Assembly: GCF_001458395.1 (NCBI RefSeq)
Contig: NZ_CYSR01000002.1
Span: 62,001 to 126,000 of the forward strand
Source of the DNA: Leisingera aquaemixtae
GTDB lineage: Bacteria > Pseudomonadota > Alphaproteobacteria > Rhodobacterales > Rhodobacteraceae
Length of the DNA stretch: 64,000 nucleotides
Reading direction: 5' to 3'
Shown here one piece after another: positions 31,798 to 40,520 of the stretch. Both the position numbers and the translations under genes were made by a program. Each line of letters opens with the position of its first letter. Position 1 is the stretch's first letter. A model generated the notes under the pieces. The model was not told where the DNA came from, searched no databases, and saw only the letters and a program-made list of their open reading frames with translations.

Positions 31798-33020
31798 AGC
31801 GCCCCCTCGGGACCGGTCAGGAATTGCTTGATCAGCACCTGCGCCGCGGTCTTGACCCGCACCACAAAGCCGCCCGCGGGCACGTCGCTTTCCGCCACCA
31901 GCGGCAGCCGCACCTCCGGCAGTTCCTCCGGCTGCAGCACCAGTTCCGCCAGACGCTGGCCCTTCTTCACCGGTGCCTCGATCGGGCCGTTATAGACGAC
32001 TTCGCCCTGGATGGTGTTGGCCGACAGCGACGGCAGCAGGATTTCCAGATCCTTGGCCGGCACCAGCCCTACCGATTGCTCGGCCCCCCGCCAAATCTCG
32101 GCTTCGGCGATGGCGATACCCTCCTTGGCGACGGTCTTTTTGGTAAATTGGCGAAACGACCAGTTAACAATGGCTTCCGCCTCCTCGGCGCGGCCGCGCT
32201 CGGTGTCGAGGCCCGAGACCACGAAGATCACCCGCCGGTCACCCTGTTTGGCGGAACCGACCAGGCCATAGCCCGCTTCCTCGGTGTGGCCGGTTTTCAA
32301 ACCGTCAGCACCGATGCCCAGCCGCAGCAGCGGGTTGCGGTTGCGGATGTTGGAGGGCGCGCGGCCGTCGAATTCAAACGTGGTCTCGGCAAACAGCGGG
32401 TAGTATTCCGGGAAGTCCTCGATCAGCCGCTCGGCCAGGACCGCCAGATCATGCACCGACATCCGGTGCCCGGCGGCAGGCCAGCCGTTGGAATTGGCAA
32501 AGGTCGAGGCGGTCATGCCCAGATCCTCGGCCCGCTTGGTCATGTAGCGGGCAAAGCCGGCCTCGGTGCCATCGGGGCTCAGCGCCTCGGCGATCACCAC
32601 GCAGGCGTCATTGCCCGACAGCACGATGATGCCGCGCAGCAGATCCTCGACCCGGACCCGGTCGGTGGTGTCCAGGAACATGGTCGAGCCGCCATAGCTC
32701 ATCGCGTGCTCGCTCACCGGCAGCCGTTCGTCCAGCGTCAGCCGCCCGTCGCGCAGGGCTTCAAACGCCACATAGAGCGTCATCAGCTTGGACATGGAGG
32801 CCGGCGGCAGCGGCACATCGGCGTTCTTGGAGAGCAGCACCGTATCGGTGCCCGCATCCAGCACATAAGCCGCGCGCGCGCTGGTATCAAAGGCCGCAGC
32901 CGGCAGCGCCGGCAGGCTGAGCGCAAGGCCCGCTGCCAGCACCAGCCGCAGCGAAGATTTCAGAGCGTGGCGCAAGAAAATGGTGTTTCGTTCAATTAGT
33001 GACAGCATAGGCATCCGCAA
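31794..33020 (-). CDS. D-alanyl-D-alanine carboxypeptidase (PBP5/6 type)
   Basis: A 408-residue periplasmic DD-carboxypeptidase of peptidase family S11, which trims peptidoglycan pentapeptides. A Sec signal lies near residues 20-43. The active-site SxxK (Ser 75-Lys 78 in PPASMSKLM), SGN (135-137) and KTG (242-244 in GLKTGHTEE) are all intact. A C-terminal PBP5 beta domain follows, including LPEVRLPLVAESDVPAGGFV. It overlaps the SPOR gene by 17 to 29 bases, depending on which of three close ATGs is used. It overlaps tmk by four. Confidence 0.93.
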   Translation of the reverse strand: MRMPMLSLIERNTIFLRHALKSSLRLVLAAGLALSLPALPAAAFDTSARAAYVLDAGTDTVLLSKNADVPLPPASMSKLMTLYVAFEALRDGRLTLDERLPVSEHAMSYGGSTMFLDTTDRVRVEDLLRGIIVLSGNDACVVIAEALSPDGTEAGFARYMTKRAEDLGMTASTFANSNGWPAAGHRMSVHDLAVLAERLIEDFPEYYPLFAETTFEFDGRAPSNIRNRNPLLRLGIGADGLKTGHTEEAGYGLVGSAKQGDRRVIFVVSGLDTERGRAEEAEAIVNWSFRQFTKKTVAKEGIAIAEAEIWRGAEQSVGLVPAKDLEILLPSLSANTIQGEVVYNGPIEAPVKKGQRLAELVLQPEELPEVRLPLVAESDVPAGGFVVRVKTAAQVLIKQFLTGPEGAL

Positions 33021-33903
33021 ATCCGGTTTCCTTTACGCTTTTCAGCAGCTGGCTGCGTTCGGTTTTGTTCTGTGCCGGGCCGACCAGCACGCGCCAGAAC
33101 GTCTTGCCGCTGGAGGATTGTTCCCGCACCACCGGCACCATGCCCGCGCTGCGCATCACGTTGGCGGTCCGCTTGGCGTTCGCCTCGACGCTGAAAATGC
33201 CGATTTGGATAAAGGGTTTGTTCAGCGACGATTTCTGCGGCTTGGGGGCAGGGGCGGCAGCGGGCTCTGCCGTGGCAGGCGCGGCCTGCGCCGGGGCGGA
33301 GGCGTCAATAGCGGCAGCCGCGCCGGTGATCGGGTCCAGCTGGGTTTCGGTGATCGCGCTGCCCGCCAGCGCGGCCTCATTCACATCCGCGGCCTCCGGC
33401 AGCGCGGCGCCATCGCCTGCCTGCTCTTCCAGCTGCGGTTCCGGCGCGATTTCCTCGCGCCGCAGGGCGGTCACGTTCAGCTCCACCGGCGCCCCGGCCA
33501 GCATGCCCAGGGCCGCCGCCGCATCGGAGGAAACCTGAAGCCGCGGTCCCGGAATTTCCCGCTCGCGCCGGAACAGCGCGCCGATCACGAACTGGCCGTT
33601 GGCATTGTTGCGGATGATCACCCGCTCCGGATCCTTGGTATCGGGATGCGCCACCCAGACGCCGCCGATCGAGGGGCGGCCGTCCCACAGGCCCGCTTCA
33701 GTCACCTGAAACACCTCGGGCGCTTCCACGTCGCGCTCCACCAGCTTGGTGCTGCTGGAGGCCTGGACGGCGCCTTCGGCCTTGGGTTTGGGTTGCAGAA
33801 AGCCCAGTTTCGGCCCGTCCTCGCAGCCTGCCAGCAGCAGCAGGCCCACGGCCGCCGCGGCGGCGCGCGGGGCCGTCATTGCTTTCGACATGGTGTCTTT
33901 CAT
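32992..33903 (-). CDS. SPOR-domain lipoprotein (RlpA-like)
   Basis: A 303-residue lipoprotein. The signal ends in the lipobox LLLLAGCEDG. A low-complexity Ala/Pro-rich linker lies at about residues 180-225. The C-terminal SPOR domain (about 230-303) starts KPFIQIGIFSVEANAKRTAN and includes VLVGPAQNKTERSQLL. The central part (VFQVTEAGLWDGRPSIGGVW, then VIGALFRRERE) resembles the RlpA double-psi-beta-barrel. SPOR domains bind denuded glycan strands at the septum. The ATG at 33903 has AAGGATGAG upstream. Longer in-frame starts run into the tRNA-Ser region and are rejected. It opens the run down to the MBL gene. Confidence 0.85.
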   Translation of the reverse strand: MKDTMSKAMTAPRAAAAAVGLLLLAGCEDGPKLGFLQPKPKAEGAVQASSSTKLVERDVEAPEVFQVTEAGLWDGRPSIGGVWVAHPDTKDPERVIIRNNANGQFVIGALFRREREIPGPRLQVSSDAAAALGMLAGAPVELNVTALRREEIAPEPQLEEQAGDGAALPEAADVNEAALAGSAITETQLDPITGAAAAIDASAPAQAAPATAEPAAAPAPKPQKSSLNKPFIQIGIFSVEANAKRTANVMRSAGMVPVVREQSSSGKTFWRVLVGPAQNKTERSQLLKSVKETGFADAYAVTN

Positions 33904-34101
33904 GCTCTCATCCTTGCCTGTGCCCGCGGCGCTTCTGCGCCCCCGCCGGAATGCCCGGTCTTCTTGGTTGGCGCATGATAGCCTGCACATCCGGCCATGA
34001 AAACCCTGACAGGCAGCGGCACAAGGGAAACCCGCGAGGACGGCATAAATCCGCGCGGCCGGCGGGGGCCCGCAGTTTTCTCTTGCGGCACGGATTTCCG
34101 C

Positions 34102-34130
34102 TTGCCTCGCCCAGCGTTGCATCCTAAACC
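34102..34130 (+). promoter_or_regulatory. Possible sigma-70 promoter of tRNA-Ser
   Basis: TTGCCT, a 17-bp spacer and TAAACC lie 12 bp before the tRNA 5' end. The -35 is good, the -10 poor, and the leader would be short. Confidence 0.35.
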
Positions 34131-34141
34131 GCTGACGGACC

Positions 34142-34231
34142 GGGGAGGTGGCAGAGTGGTCGAATGCGGCGGTCTTGAAAACCGTTGAACGTGAGAGCGT
34201 TCCCAGGGTTCGAATCCCTGTCTCCCCGCCA
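34142..34231 (+). tRNA. tRNA-Ser (anticodon UGA)
   Basis: A 90-nt class II tRNA. The acceptor stem GGGGAGG pairs with TCTCCCC. The anticodon loop CTTGAAA carries TGA (reads UCA/UCG). There is a long variable arm, the T arm GGTTCGAATCC, discriminator G and encoded CCA at 34229-34231. Confidence 0.97.
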
Positions 34232-34281
34232 CTCAGCCCAGCAGCCTTGCCCATCAGACGCCAGCAGGTGCGCCGCCGGAC

Positions 34282-35034
34282 TCAGCCCTTGCGCAGCAGG
34301 TAGATATCCATGATCCAGCCATGCTCTGCACGCGCCTTGGCGCGGGTTGCAATGATCTCTTCCGATACCTCCGCCAGCGGCCCGGCGACGGAAATCTGGT
34401 TCTCCATCCCGGCATAGGCGGTCCAGAAGATCTCTACCCCCTGCGGGCCGATGGCCTGAAAGGAACACTCGCCGTCCAGCATGATCACCAGCGTATCCGC
34501 GCTGTCCGGCCAGCCGGTTTCGCGCAGCTGGCGGCCTGTCGTGATGGTGAATGGGGCGCCGATCTCATTGACCGGGATGGCATGCGCCGCGGTCAGCGCC
34601 TGGATCGAGGTGATGCCCGGGATGACCGTCAGCTTGACCTCTGCCAGCTTCTTCAGCCGCTCGGCAATCCGCATGGTGCTGTCGTAAAGCGACGGATCGC
34701 CCCAGACCAGAAACCCGGCCTTGCCGCCGTCGGGCAGGTTGGCGGTGAAGGTACGCCACCAGATCTGTGCGATGGCGTCGTGCCAGTCGTCCACCCGCTG
34801 GCGGTAGCTTTTGGTGGCCTCGTCGCGCACCGGCAGGGCAAACTCCACGATCTTGGGGCCATCGCCCTTGATCGCGCGGTTGCAGATCTCGCGCCTGAGC
34901 CCGGCCAGGTCGTCCTTGCCCGCGCCCTTGTTGGGGATCAGGATCAGATCCTGCGTATTCAGCGCCTCGATCGCCTGCAGCGTGATGTGCTGCGGGTTGC
35001 CGGTGCCGATGCCAATCAGGGAAAGCTCAATCAT
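34282..35034 (-). CDS. cobF: Precorrin-6A synthase (deacetylating)
   Basis: A 250-residue SAM-dependent C1-methyltransferase of the aerobic B12 pathway. It methylates C-1 of precorrin-5 with loss of the acetyl group, giving precorrin-6A. It has the tetrapyrrole-methylase start ELSLIGIGTGNPQHITLQAI, the FLVWGDPSLYDSTMRI loop and VIPGITSIQALTAAHAIPVN. The ATG at 35034 (AAAGG upstream) is preferred over an in-frame GTG five codons earlier. It is the last gene of the riboswitch-led cbtB-cbtA-His-rich-cobF unit and separate from the other cob methylase genes. Confidence 0.95.
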   Translation of the reverse strand: MIELSLIGIGTGNPQHITLQAIEALNTQDLILIPNKGAGKDDLAGLRREICNRAIKGDGPKIVEFALPVRDEATKSYRQRVDDWHDAIAQIWWRTFTANLPDGGKAGFLVWGDPSLYDSTMRIAERLKKLAEVKLTVIPGITSIQALTAAHAIPVNEIGAPFTITTGRQLRETGWPDSADTLVIMLDGECSFQAIGPQGVEIFWTAYAGMENQISVAGPLAEVSEEIIATRAKARAEHGWIMDIYLLRKG

Positions 35035-35107
35035 GACGGGGCCTTTCACGTGAAAACACGGCCCCCTATGGAGCCGCGCCGTTGGTGTTGCAAGCCTGGA
35101 ATGGCGG

Positions 35108-35611
35108 TCAGGAGCCTTCGCCGCCTGCCGGCACGGTCAGCGTGGCCGCCACCGGCTGGCCGTCGACCACCAGCTGGCTGTGGCTGTTGGTGTTGAGCGA
35201 GACCGTGACCTCGGCTCCGCCGGGCAGGGCGGGCAGATGCATCCAGCCGGCATAAAGCCGGGCGAGTTTCTCGCCGTTCACATAGACATGCGCATGGCCT
35301 TCGCCGTCCGCGTCCGCGGCGGAGGCGTTCTCGGGCGCAAAGCGGAAGTTCTGCGGGATCACCTGCAGGTTCCAGCCGGCCATCGGGTCCTTGTGCAGCT
35401 GGATGGCAACGCTGGGGGCATCCGGGCCTGCGGGCAGGCTGACCGATTGGGAATGGTCATGCGCCGCCATTCCGGCAGAAGTGCCGCCGTGGTGCGCCGG
35501 GTCGCCGTGGTCATGGCCGTCAAAGGTCACGCCATTGCCGGCGGCGATCACAAAACCGGCGCCGCCGCCGAACACCAGGCCGATGGCGAAAAGAGCGAGA
35601 GAGCGGGACAT
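35108..35611 (-). CDS. His-rich membrane-anchored periplasmic protein of the cobalt/B12 unit
   Basis: A 167-residue protein with one N-terminal hydrophobic segment (FAIGLVFGGGAGFVIAAG), which may be an uncleaved anchor or signal. A His/Asp-rich stretch follows at about residues 32-53 (FDGHDHGDPAHHGG, then MAAHDHSQ). The C-terminal beta-rich domain includes GHAHVYVNGEKLARLYAGWM and NSHSQLVVDGQPV. The His pattern suggests metal binding in the periplasm. Its place between the cobalt transporter cbtBA and cobF points to cobalt. I do not recognise a named family. A hairpin at 35636-35659 separates it from cbtA. Confidence 0.75.
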   Translation of the reverse strand: MSRSLALFAIGLVFGGGAGFVIAAGNGVTFDGHDHGDPAHHGGTSAGMAAHDHSQSVSLPAGPDAPSVAIQLHKDPMAGWNLQVIPQNFRFAPENASAADADGEGHAHVYVNGEKLARLYAGWMHLPALPGGAEVTVSLNTNSHSQLVVDGQPVAATLTVPAGGEGS

Positions 35612-35635
35612 ATCGGAATCCTTGGAAATGAAAGT

Positions 35636-35659
35636 CCCCGCCGGTTGGGACCGGCGGGG
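35636..35659 (-). terminator. Intra-operon hairpin after cbtA
   Basis: A perfect 10-bp stem CCCCGCCGGT/ACCGGCGGGG with a 4-base loop is followed on the minus strand by ACTTTCATTT. The T-run is weak, so it may attenuate rather than end transcription between cbtA and the His-rich gene. Confidence 0.55.
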
Positions 35660-35676
35660 ATCATGTCAGGCTAGGA

Positions 35677-36375
35677 TCAGGCGGCAGCTTCTGCGCGTTT
35701 GCCTTCTGCTTGCCAGAAGTACCCGGCAAAGCTTCCCAGCAGCACCCAGGCGGCCATGCCGACGCCAAAGGCGCGGGCGGCAAACAGTGCGCCGATCTCG
35801 GTCGGAACCGGGCCGGAGAAGCTCTCGGGCTCGGGCGCGCCGATGATGTGCGGGGCCATCAGCAAGAGGGCCGCGATCAGGTAGCTCACCAGGTTTCCGC
35901 CGAAGGCGATCAGCCACATGGCCACGCCGGCGGCGGCTACGGTGATTGTCCACCAGATCTGGCGCGCGCCGATGTCAGCGGCGGCAACACCCGGCACCTC
36001 CGGCGCCAGCGACAGGCCGGGCGCAAAGTGGAAGGTGATGAAACCCGCCAGGCCCCACAGGAGGCCGGTGCGGGCGTTGATCTCATGGCCCTGGCGCTCG
36101 GCCACCGACATCAGCGCCGCCATTACCAGCGCATAGCCGGTGTAGGTCAGCATGGTGAAGATGATGCTGAGGCCATCGCGCATGGGCTCGGTGAATATGC
36201 CGGGCAGGTCAGGATGCGCGGTTACGGGATCAGCGCCGAAATGCACCAGGTCGCCGCCCTCGTAGAGTTCGGCGTGGAGCAGCACGGGTTGCACGAAATA
36301 AAGCTGCAGCAGGGCGGTAATCAACCCTGCTGCAGCGCCAGCGAACAGGCCGCTGGTCAGAATGCGACTGAACAT
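35677..36375 (-). CDS. cbtA: CbtA-family cobalt transporter subunit
   Basis: A 232-residue inner-membrane protein with five to six helices. It starts MFSRILTSGLFAGAAAGLIT and ends WVLLGSFAGYFWQAEGKRAE. Conserved His residues lie in VLLHAELYEGG, DLVHFGAD and ITFHFAPGLSLAPEVPG, as expected for the cobalt-uptake partner of CbtB. The ATG at 36375 lies four bases after the cbtB stop, so the two are coupled. The upstream B12 riboswitch means cobalt uptake is shut down when cobalamin is plentiful. Confidence 0.92.
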   Translation of the reverse strand: MFSRILTSGLFAGAAAGLITALLQLYFVQPVLLHAELYEGGDLVHFGADPVTAHPDLPGIFTEPMRDGLSIIFTMLTYTGYALVMAALMSVAERQGHEINARTGLLWGLAGFITFHFAPGLSLAPEVPGVAAADIGARQIWWTITVAAAGVAMWLIAFGGNLVSYLIAALLLMAPHIIGAPEPESFSGPVPTEIGALFAARAFGVGMAAWVLLGSFAGYFWQAEGKRAEAAA

Positions 36376-36379
36376 GGCC

Positions 36380-36550
36380 TTAGTGGCAGGGGAAGCCAGT
36401 TGCGTGGCGCACGTCATGAGCAGCGTCGTGCAGGGCAGATGCCTGAACATGGCCGGTCAGCGTGATGATCCCCAGCCCCAGAACCACGGCGAACAGTGCC
36501 GGAATTACACTGGTGCCAGCGGCAGAAGCCTTAAGCGTCTTGGTCGTCAT
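36380..36550 (-). CDS. cbtB: CbtB-family cobalt transporter small subunit
   Basis: A 56-residue protein. One membrane helix (VIPALFAVVLGLGIITLTG) is followed by the diagnostic His-rich tail HDAAHDVRHATGFPCH, which is thought to collect cobalt for CbtA. GAGGAGG lies eight bases upstream of the ATG. It is the first gene after the B12 riboswitch at 36600-36765. Confidence 0.93.
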   Translation of the reverse strand: MTTKTLKASAAGTSVIPALFAVVLGLGIITLTGHVQASALHDAAHDVRHATGFPCH

Positions 36551-36599
36551 TTGTTGTCCTCCTCACCGTCACACCCGACGGTATAAGTTGCGTTCCCAT

Positions 36600-36765
36600 A
36601 CGGCCGGTCTCCTGACTCGCGGGTCGCTGCTGCCTTCCTCCTTCCCGGCTTGCGCCAGTGGCTAGTGGAAGGCCGCTCGCCGCTCACAGTCGCGGGGGCG
36701 GTTGAGGCTTCGGTGCCGCGATTTGGTCCACCGTCCTCATTCCCGTTTCAGTCCCGATGCTTAGG
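36600..36765 (-). ncRNA. Cobalamin (B12) riboswitch upstream of cbtB
   Basis: On the minus strand the conserved elements appear in order: AAACGGGAA, CACCGAAGCC, CCGCCCCCGCGACTGTGAGC, the B12-box-like GCCACTAGCCACTGG, AAGCCGGGAAGG and the closing GTCAGGAGACC. The cbtB ribosome site follows about 45 bases on, so translational control of cbtB is likely. It makes cobalt uptake and cobF respond to adenosylcobalamin. Confidence 0.92.
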
Positions 36766-36895
36766 CACCATCAGACACCGTATCAGATGGTAATGCCCCG
36801 CGGGCCTGAGTCTGGTCAAGAAAGAATCCGCCAGATTTGTGCCCTTCAGCGGCACGCGGGACCAAGAAAACAGCACAAGAGCGCGCGGCCAGGGA

Positions 36896-36942
36896 GGCCG
36901 GAAAATTCAAACTTTCCGGCCAAAATTCCGCGCCGGAATTTT
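36896..36942 (-). terminator. Two tandem hairpins after the DUF1636/cobA unit
   Basis: Two perfect 9-bp stems stand back to back: AAAATTCCG/CGGAATTTT (36922-36942, loop of 3) and GGCCGGAAA/TTTCCGGCC (36896-36921, loop of 8). The first is 22 bases after the DUF1636 stop. They lie between two B12 units and probably insulate one from the other. The 414-bp gap 36551-36964 otherwise holds only the riboswitch. Confidence 0.7.
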
Positions 36943-36964
36943 GCCCCCGCCCGCCGCAGGCGGA

Positions 36965-37300
36965 TCACGCCAGATCGGCCGGAATGCGGGCAATCGCCTT
37001 GAACCGCAAATTGCCCAGCGGTCTTGCGTTGGCAAAATTGCCATCAGCGCTGTCTTGATACATGCGCAGAAAGGTCAGGACGTCCGGCAGATCTTCTGCG
37101 GTGATCTCCCCGAACAGATAGGCGGTCTTGCCGCTCTGGCGCACCGCCAGCGTCTGCGGCCGCTGGCAGCCGGACATACAGTCCGCCTGCTGCAGCCGCA
37201 CCTCAACTCCCGCCGCCTCCAGCGCCGCGGCGACCTGCCCGGGCAGGGCGGGGTCCGCGTCGCGGCAGGTGCGGCACAGGGTGAGGGTTGGCGGGGTCAT
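36965..37300 (-). CDS. DUF1636 thioredoxin-like ferredoxin-type protein
   Basis: A 111-residue protein with the paired Cys pattern CRTC (residues 9-12) and CMSGC (about 41-45), followed by a compact alpha/beta fold (AYLFGEITAEDLPDVLTFLR). The pattern fits a [2Fe-2S] thioredoxin-like ferredoxin. The family is nearly confined to B12 clusters next to cobW/cobN. It may help reduce or deliver cobalt; that is inference. The ATG overlaps the cobA stop by four bases. A second member lies at 50198-50608. Confidence 0.85.
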   Translation of the reverse strand: MTPPTLTLCRTCRDADPALPGQVAAALEAAGVEVRLQQADCMSGCQRPQTLAVRQSGKTAYLFGEITAEDLPDVLTFLRMYQDSADGNFANARPLGNLRFKAIARIPADLA

Positions 37301-38031
37301 GCGCCGGGCAGGTCCTGGTCGGCCAGCGGCCCGTAAAGGATCAGCACCGGCGCCTTGGTCTCCATCGCGCGCAGCACCGCGGGCAGCTCGCCCACGTTGT
37401 GGCAGGACAGCTTCTGCTCGGGCGTGGATACGCCAAGTGCCACCAGCGCGTGGGTCTCGGCTGGCAAGCCTGCCTCCATCAGTTTCTCCGCCAGCGCGGC
37501 AAAGGTGCTCTTGCCCATGTAGACCACGGTGGTGGCATGGGGATCGGCCAGCGCCGCCATGTTCAGATCATCCGGCAGGCCGCCGGTCACGTCATGGCCG
37601 GTGATGAACTGCAGCCGCCGCGCAGTCAGCCGCCGGGTCAGCGGGATATTCGCCGCCGCTGCCGCCGCCGAAGCCGCAGTCACACCCGGCACGATCTCGA
37701 ACCCGATGCCCGCCTCGCGCAGCGCGGTCATTTCCTCCTCCAGCCGCCCGAAGACACCGGAGTCGCCCGATTTCAGCCGCACCACGTTGAGGCCGCTCTG
37801 GGCATAATCCACCAGCAGCTGGCTTACATGGTCCTGCTTGGGCGAGGGGCGGCCTGCGCGTTTGCCCACGCCCACCAGATCTGCATCGGCCCGCGCGTGG
37901 CTCAGGATCGGGCCGGAGGACAGATCGTCGAACAGCACCGCATCCGCCGCCGCCAGCCGCTTCACCGCCTTGACCGTCAGCAGTTCCGGGTCGCCGGGGC
38001 CGGAGGAGACGAAGCTCACAAAACCGCTCAT
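37297..38031 (-). CDS. cobA: Uroporphyrinogen-III C-methyltransferase
   Basis: A 244-residue SAM-dependent enzyme that doubly methylates uroporphyrinogen III to precorrin-2, the entry step to B12 and sirohaem. It has the signature VSSGPGDPELLTVKAVKRLA, NVVRLKSGDSGVFGR and EIVPGVTAASAAAAAANIPL. It is a stand-alone methylase, without the CysG dehydrogenase domain. It overlaps cobB (ATGA) upstream and DUF1636 downstream. Confidence 0.96.
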   Translation of the reverse strand: MSGFVSFVSSGPGDPELLTVKAVKRLAAADAVLFDDLSSGPILSHARADADLVGVGKRAGRPSPKQDHVSQLLVDYAQSGLNVVRLKSGDSGVFGRLEEEMTALREAGIGFEIVPGVTAASAAAAAANIPLTRRLTARRLQFITGHDVTGGLPDDLNMAALADPHATTVVYMGKSTFAALAEKLMEAGLPAETHALVALGVSTPEQKLSCHNVGELPAVLRAMETKAPVLILYGPLADQDLPGA

Positions 38032-39347
38032 GTGCGCTCTCCCGTGATCAGGTGGAAGAAGGTGCCGGTCACATGGCCCTTGATGGAGCCGGTCTCTGGC
38101 ACCGGGCCGCCGTCGGCATCCATGACCTGCGCCAACGGCGCGTCGGGTTCTTCCAGAATGGTGGAGTAATGGAACTCATGCCCGCGCAGCGCGGTGCCTG
38201 CAACAAAGCCTGGCATCTCTGCCTGCAGAATGGCGCGGCGGTAGCCGAGGTGGAACTTGCGTTTCTCGTAGGAGGTCACAAGGCCCAGCAGCCCCAGCAT
38301 CTGGTGCCGGTTGCCCTCCTTGTCGATCAGCGCCTCGCCCAGGGCCATGTAGCCGCCGCATTCGCCATGCACCGGCTTTGTCTCGGCGTGTTTCTGGACA
38401 CCGGCGCGGAAATTTTCTGCTGACGCCAGCGTGCCACCGTGCAACTCCGGGTAGCCGCCGGGCAGCCAGACCAGATCGGCATCCGCCGCCGGGGCCTCAT
38501 CCGCCAGCGGCGAAAACGGCAGGATCTCCGCCCCCGCTGCGCGCCAGCCGGTCAGCAGATGCGGGTAGGTGAAAGAAAACGCCGCGTCGCGCGCCAGCGC
38601 AATCCGCTGCGCGGGCGGTTCCGGCAGGCTGGCCGGGGCGGGCGCCTGGCCCGCCAGGGCCGCGGCCTTGATTGCTTCCAGGTCCACATGGTCGCGCAGG
38701 AAGGCCGCGTAGCCCGCGATGGCGGCTTCCAGATCGGGATGCTCAACCGCCTGGATCAGGCCTAGATGCCGCTCCGGTAGGGTCAGATCGCCGCGGCGGG
38801 GCAGGGAGCCCAGCACCTTGATACCAGCCTTCTCCATCCCCAGACGGGTCAGGCGTTCATGGCGCGGGCTTGCCACGCGGTTCAGGATCACCCCGGCAAA
38901 GGGCAGCTCCGGGTCGTAGTTCCTGAATCCCAGCGCGGTTGCCGCCGCCGACTGCGCCTGGCCGCCCACATCGACGACCAGTACCACCGGCCAGCCCATC
39001 CGCTTGGCGGTCTCGGCAGAGGAGCCAAAGCCCGACTGCCCGCGGGTTGCGACGCCATCATAAAGGCCCATCGAGCCTTCACCGATGCAGATTTCCGCCC
39101 CTGCCGACTGGCTGGAGACCGCATCCAGCAGCGCGCCGTCCATCGCCCAGGTGTCCAGGTTGAAACTGGGCCGTTTGGCCGCTGCCAGGTGGAAGGCCGG
39201 GTCGATATAATCCGGTCCGCTCTTGTAGGGCTGCACGGTCAGACCGCCCTCGGCCAGCGCCCGTAAAAGGCCCAGCATCACGGTGGTCTTGCCAGTGCCC
39301 GAGGAGGGCGCGGAGATCATCAGTCCGGGAGGGTTCATATTTGTCAT
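38028..39347 (-). CDS. cobB: Cobyrinate a,c-diamide synthase (hydrogenobyrinate type)
   Basis: A 439-residue ATP- and glutamine-dependent amidase. It converts hydrogenobyrinate to its a,c-diamide. The N-terminal P-loop is LMISAPSSGTGKTTVMLGLL. GEGSMGLYDG and the DVGGQAQSAAA region follow. The C-terminal class I amidotransferase has the nucleophile in VHGECGGYMALGE and the His in FHYSTILEEP. ATGs at 39347 and 39338 are both possible. Its start codon falls just before the cobM stop, so the two may be coupled. Confidence 0.95.
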   Translation of the reverse strand: MTNMNPPGLMISAPSSGTGKTTVMLGLLRALAEGGLTVQPYKSGPDYIDPAFHLAAAKRPSFNLDTWAMDGALLDAVSSQSAGAEICIGEGSMGLYDGVATRGQSGFGSSAETAKRMGWPVVLVVDVGGQAQSAAATALGFRNYDPELPFAGVILNRVASPRHERLTRLGMEKAGIKVLGSLPRRGDLTLPERHLGLIQAVEHPDLEAAIAGYAAFLRDHVDLEAIKAAALAGQAPAPASLPEPPAQRIALARDAAFSFTYPHLLTGWRAAGAEILPFSPLADEAPAADADLVWLPGGYPELHGGTLASAENFRAGVQKHAETKPVHGECGGYMALGEALIDKEGNRHQMLGLLGLVTSYEKRKFHLGYRRAILQAEMPGFVAGTALRGHEFHYSTILEEPDAPLAQVMDADGGPVPETGSIKGHVTGTFFHLITGERT

Positions 39348-39351
39348 GGCC

Positions 39352-40146
39352 TCAATCGTCCCCATGGCTCCAGCTCGACCACGGGCTGTCGGCGCTCTGC
39401 GGCCGGTAGCGGCGGTCGTAGTCGGCGGAATAGAGGCAGCTTTCGTCAAAGCCCTCGCCCTTCAGCACCGGCCCCACCAGAATGAGCGCGGTGCGGGAGA
39501 TCTTCTCGTCCAGCGAGTCCTTCAGGGTCTCCAGCGTTGCCCGGATGATCTGCTGATCCGGCCAGCTGGCGCGGTAGACCACGGCGACCGGGCAATCACC
39601 GCCGTAATGCGGCGTCAGGCTGTCCACCACGTGATCCAGATTGCCGATCGACAGGTGGATCGCCAGCGTGGTGCCGGTCCGCGCAAAATTCTCCAGCGAC
39701 TCGCCTTCGGGCATCGAGGACGCGCGGCCCGGCGTGCGGGTCAGCACCACAGACTGGCCAAGGCCGGGCAAGGTCAGTTCGGTGCCCAGTGCGGCAGCCG
39801 CAGCGGCAAAGGACGGCACGCCGGGGGTGACGCTGACCGGGATGCCCTCGGCCTTCAGACGGCGGATCTGCTCGCCCATCGCGGACCACACCGACAGATC
39901 GCCGGAATGCAGCCGCGCCACGTCCTGGCCCGCCTCATGCGCCGCCTTGATCTCTGCCACGATGGCATCCAGGTCCATCGCCGCGGTGTTCACGATTTTC
40001 GCGTCCGCCGGGCAGTGGCTCAGGATTTCCTCCGGCACTAGCGAACCTGCGTAAAGGCACACCGGGCAGGCGGCGATGATGTCGCGCCCGCGCAAGGTCA
40101 GAAGGTCGGCAGCGCCCGGTCCGGCGCCAATGAAGTGAACGGTCAT
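39352..40146 (-). CDS. cobM: Precorrin-4 C11-methyltransferase
   Basis: A 264-residue tetrapyrrole methylase that adds the C-11 methyl to precorrin-4, giving precorrin-5. It has [20 protein letters not shown], the [13 protein letters not shown] motif typical of CobM/Cbi[18 protein letters not shown] and [20 protein letters not shown]. It overlaps cobE by four bases. Confidence 0.97.
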   Translation of the reverse strand: MTVHFIGAGPGAADLLTLRGRDIIAACPVCLYAGSLVPEEILSHCPADAKIVNTAAMDLDAIVAEIKAAHEAGQDVARLHSGDLSVWSAMGEQIRRLKAEGIPVSVTPGVPSFAAAAAALGTELTLPGLGQSVVLTRTPGRASSMPEGESLENFARTGTTLAIHLSIGNLDHVVDSLTPHYGGDCPVAVVYRASWPDQQIIRATLETLKDSLDEKISRTALILVGPVLKGEGFDESCLYSADYDRRYRPQSADSPWSSWSHGDD

Positions 40147-40520
40147 GGCTCAAGTCTTTCTGCTATGGCCGCGGTGGCAAGCCCATCCGCGGTGACAACT
40201 CTGGGGGCGAGCAGGCGCGCGCGTGCGCCATCCACCCCATGGCGCGCGCCCGCCAGCGCCGCGGCTTCCGCCAGCGACCCGGTGCCGAACCGCGCCTTGA
40301 TCCGGGGCGAGCAGGTCAAGGTCTGCTCTCCGGCAATATCCTGTTCCTGCAAGGCAATCACCGGCAGGCCGATGCTGCGCGCGAACTCCTGCATGGCAGG
40401 GGTCTCGGCCTTCTCTGCGATGGAGGCGACAGCATCCACCCGCTCCCCGGTCAGCGCCAGCGCCGCCTGCAAATCCGCCGCCGTGGCCGTGCTGCGGAAC
40501 CCGATGCCTGCCACCTTCAT
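40143..40520 (-). CDS. cobE: CobE/CbiG C-terminal-domain protein
   Basis: A 125-residue protein matching the C-terminal domain of CbiG (CobE). It has [40 protein letters not shown] and the terminal [14 protein letters not shown]. CobE is required for aerobic B12 synthesis, but its exact step is unsettled; CbiG opens the delta-lactone in the anaerobic route. The ATG at 40520 overlaps the cobL stop by four bases. Confidence 0.92.
   Translation of the reverse strand: MKVAGIGFRSTATAADLQAALALTGERVDAVASIAEKAETPAMQEFARSIGLPVIALQEQDIAGEQTLTCSPRIKARFGTGSLAEAAALAGARHGVDGARARLLAPRVVTADGLATAAIAERLEP

Noticed and set aside
33904-34254. Longer N-terminus for the SPOR lipoprotein
   Set aside because: The in-frame extension would be translated through the tRNA-Ser gene and would bury the lipoprotein signal, which must be N-terminal.
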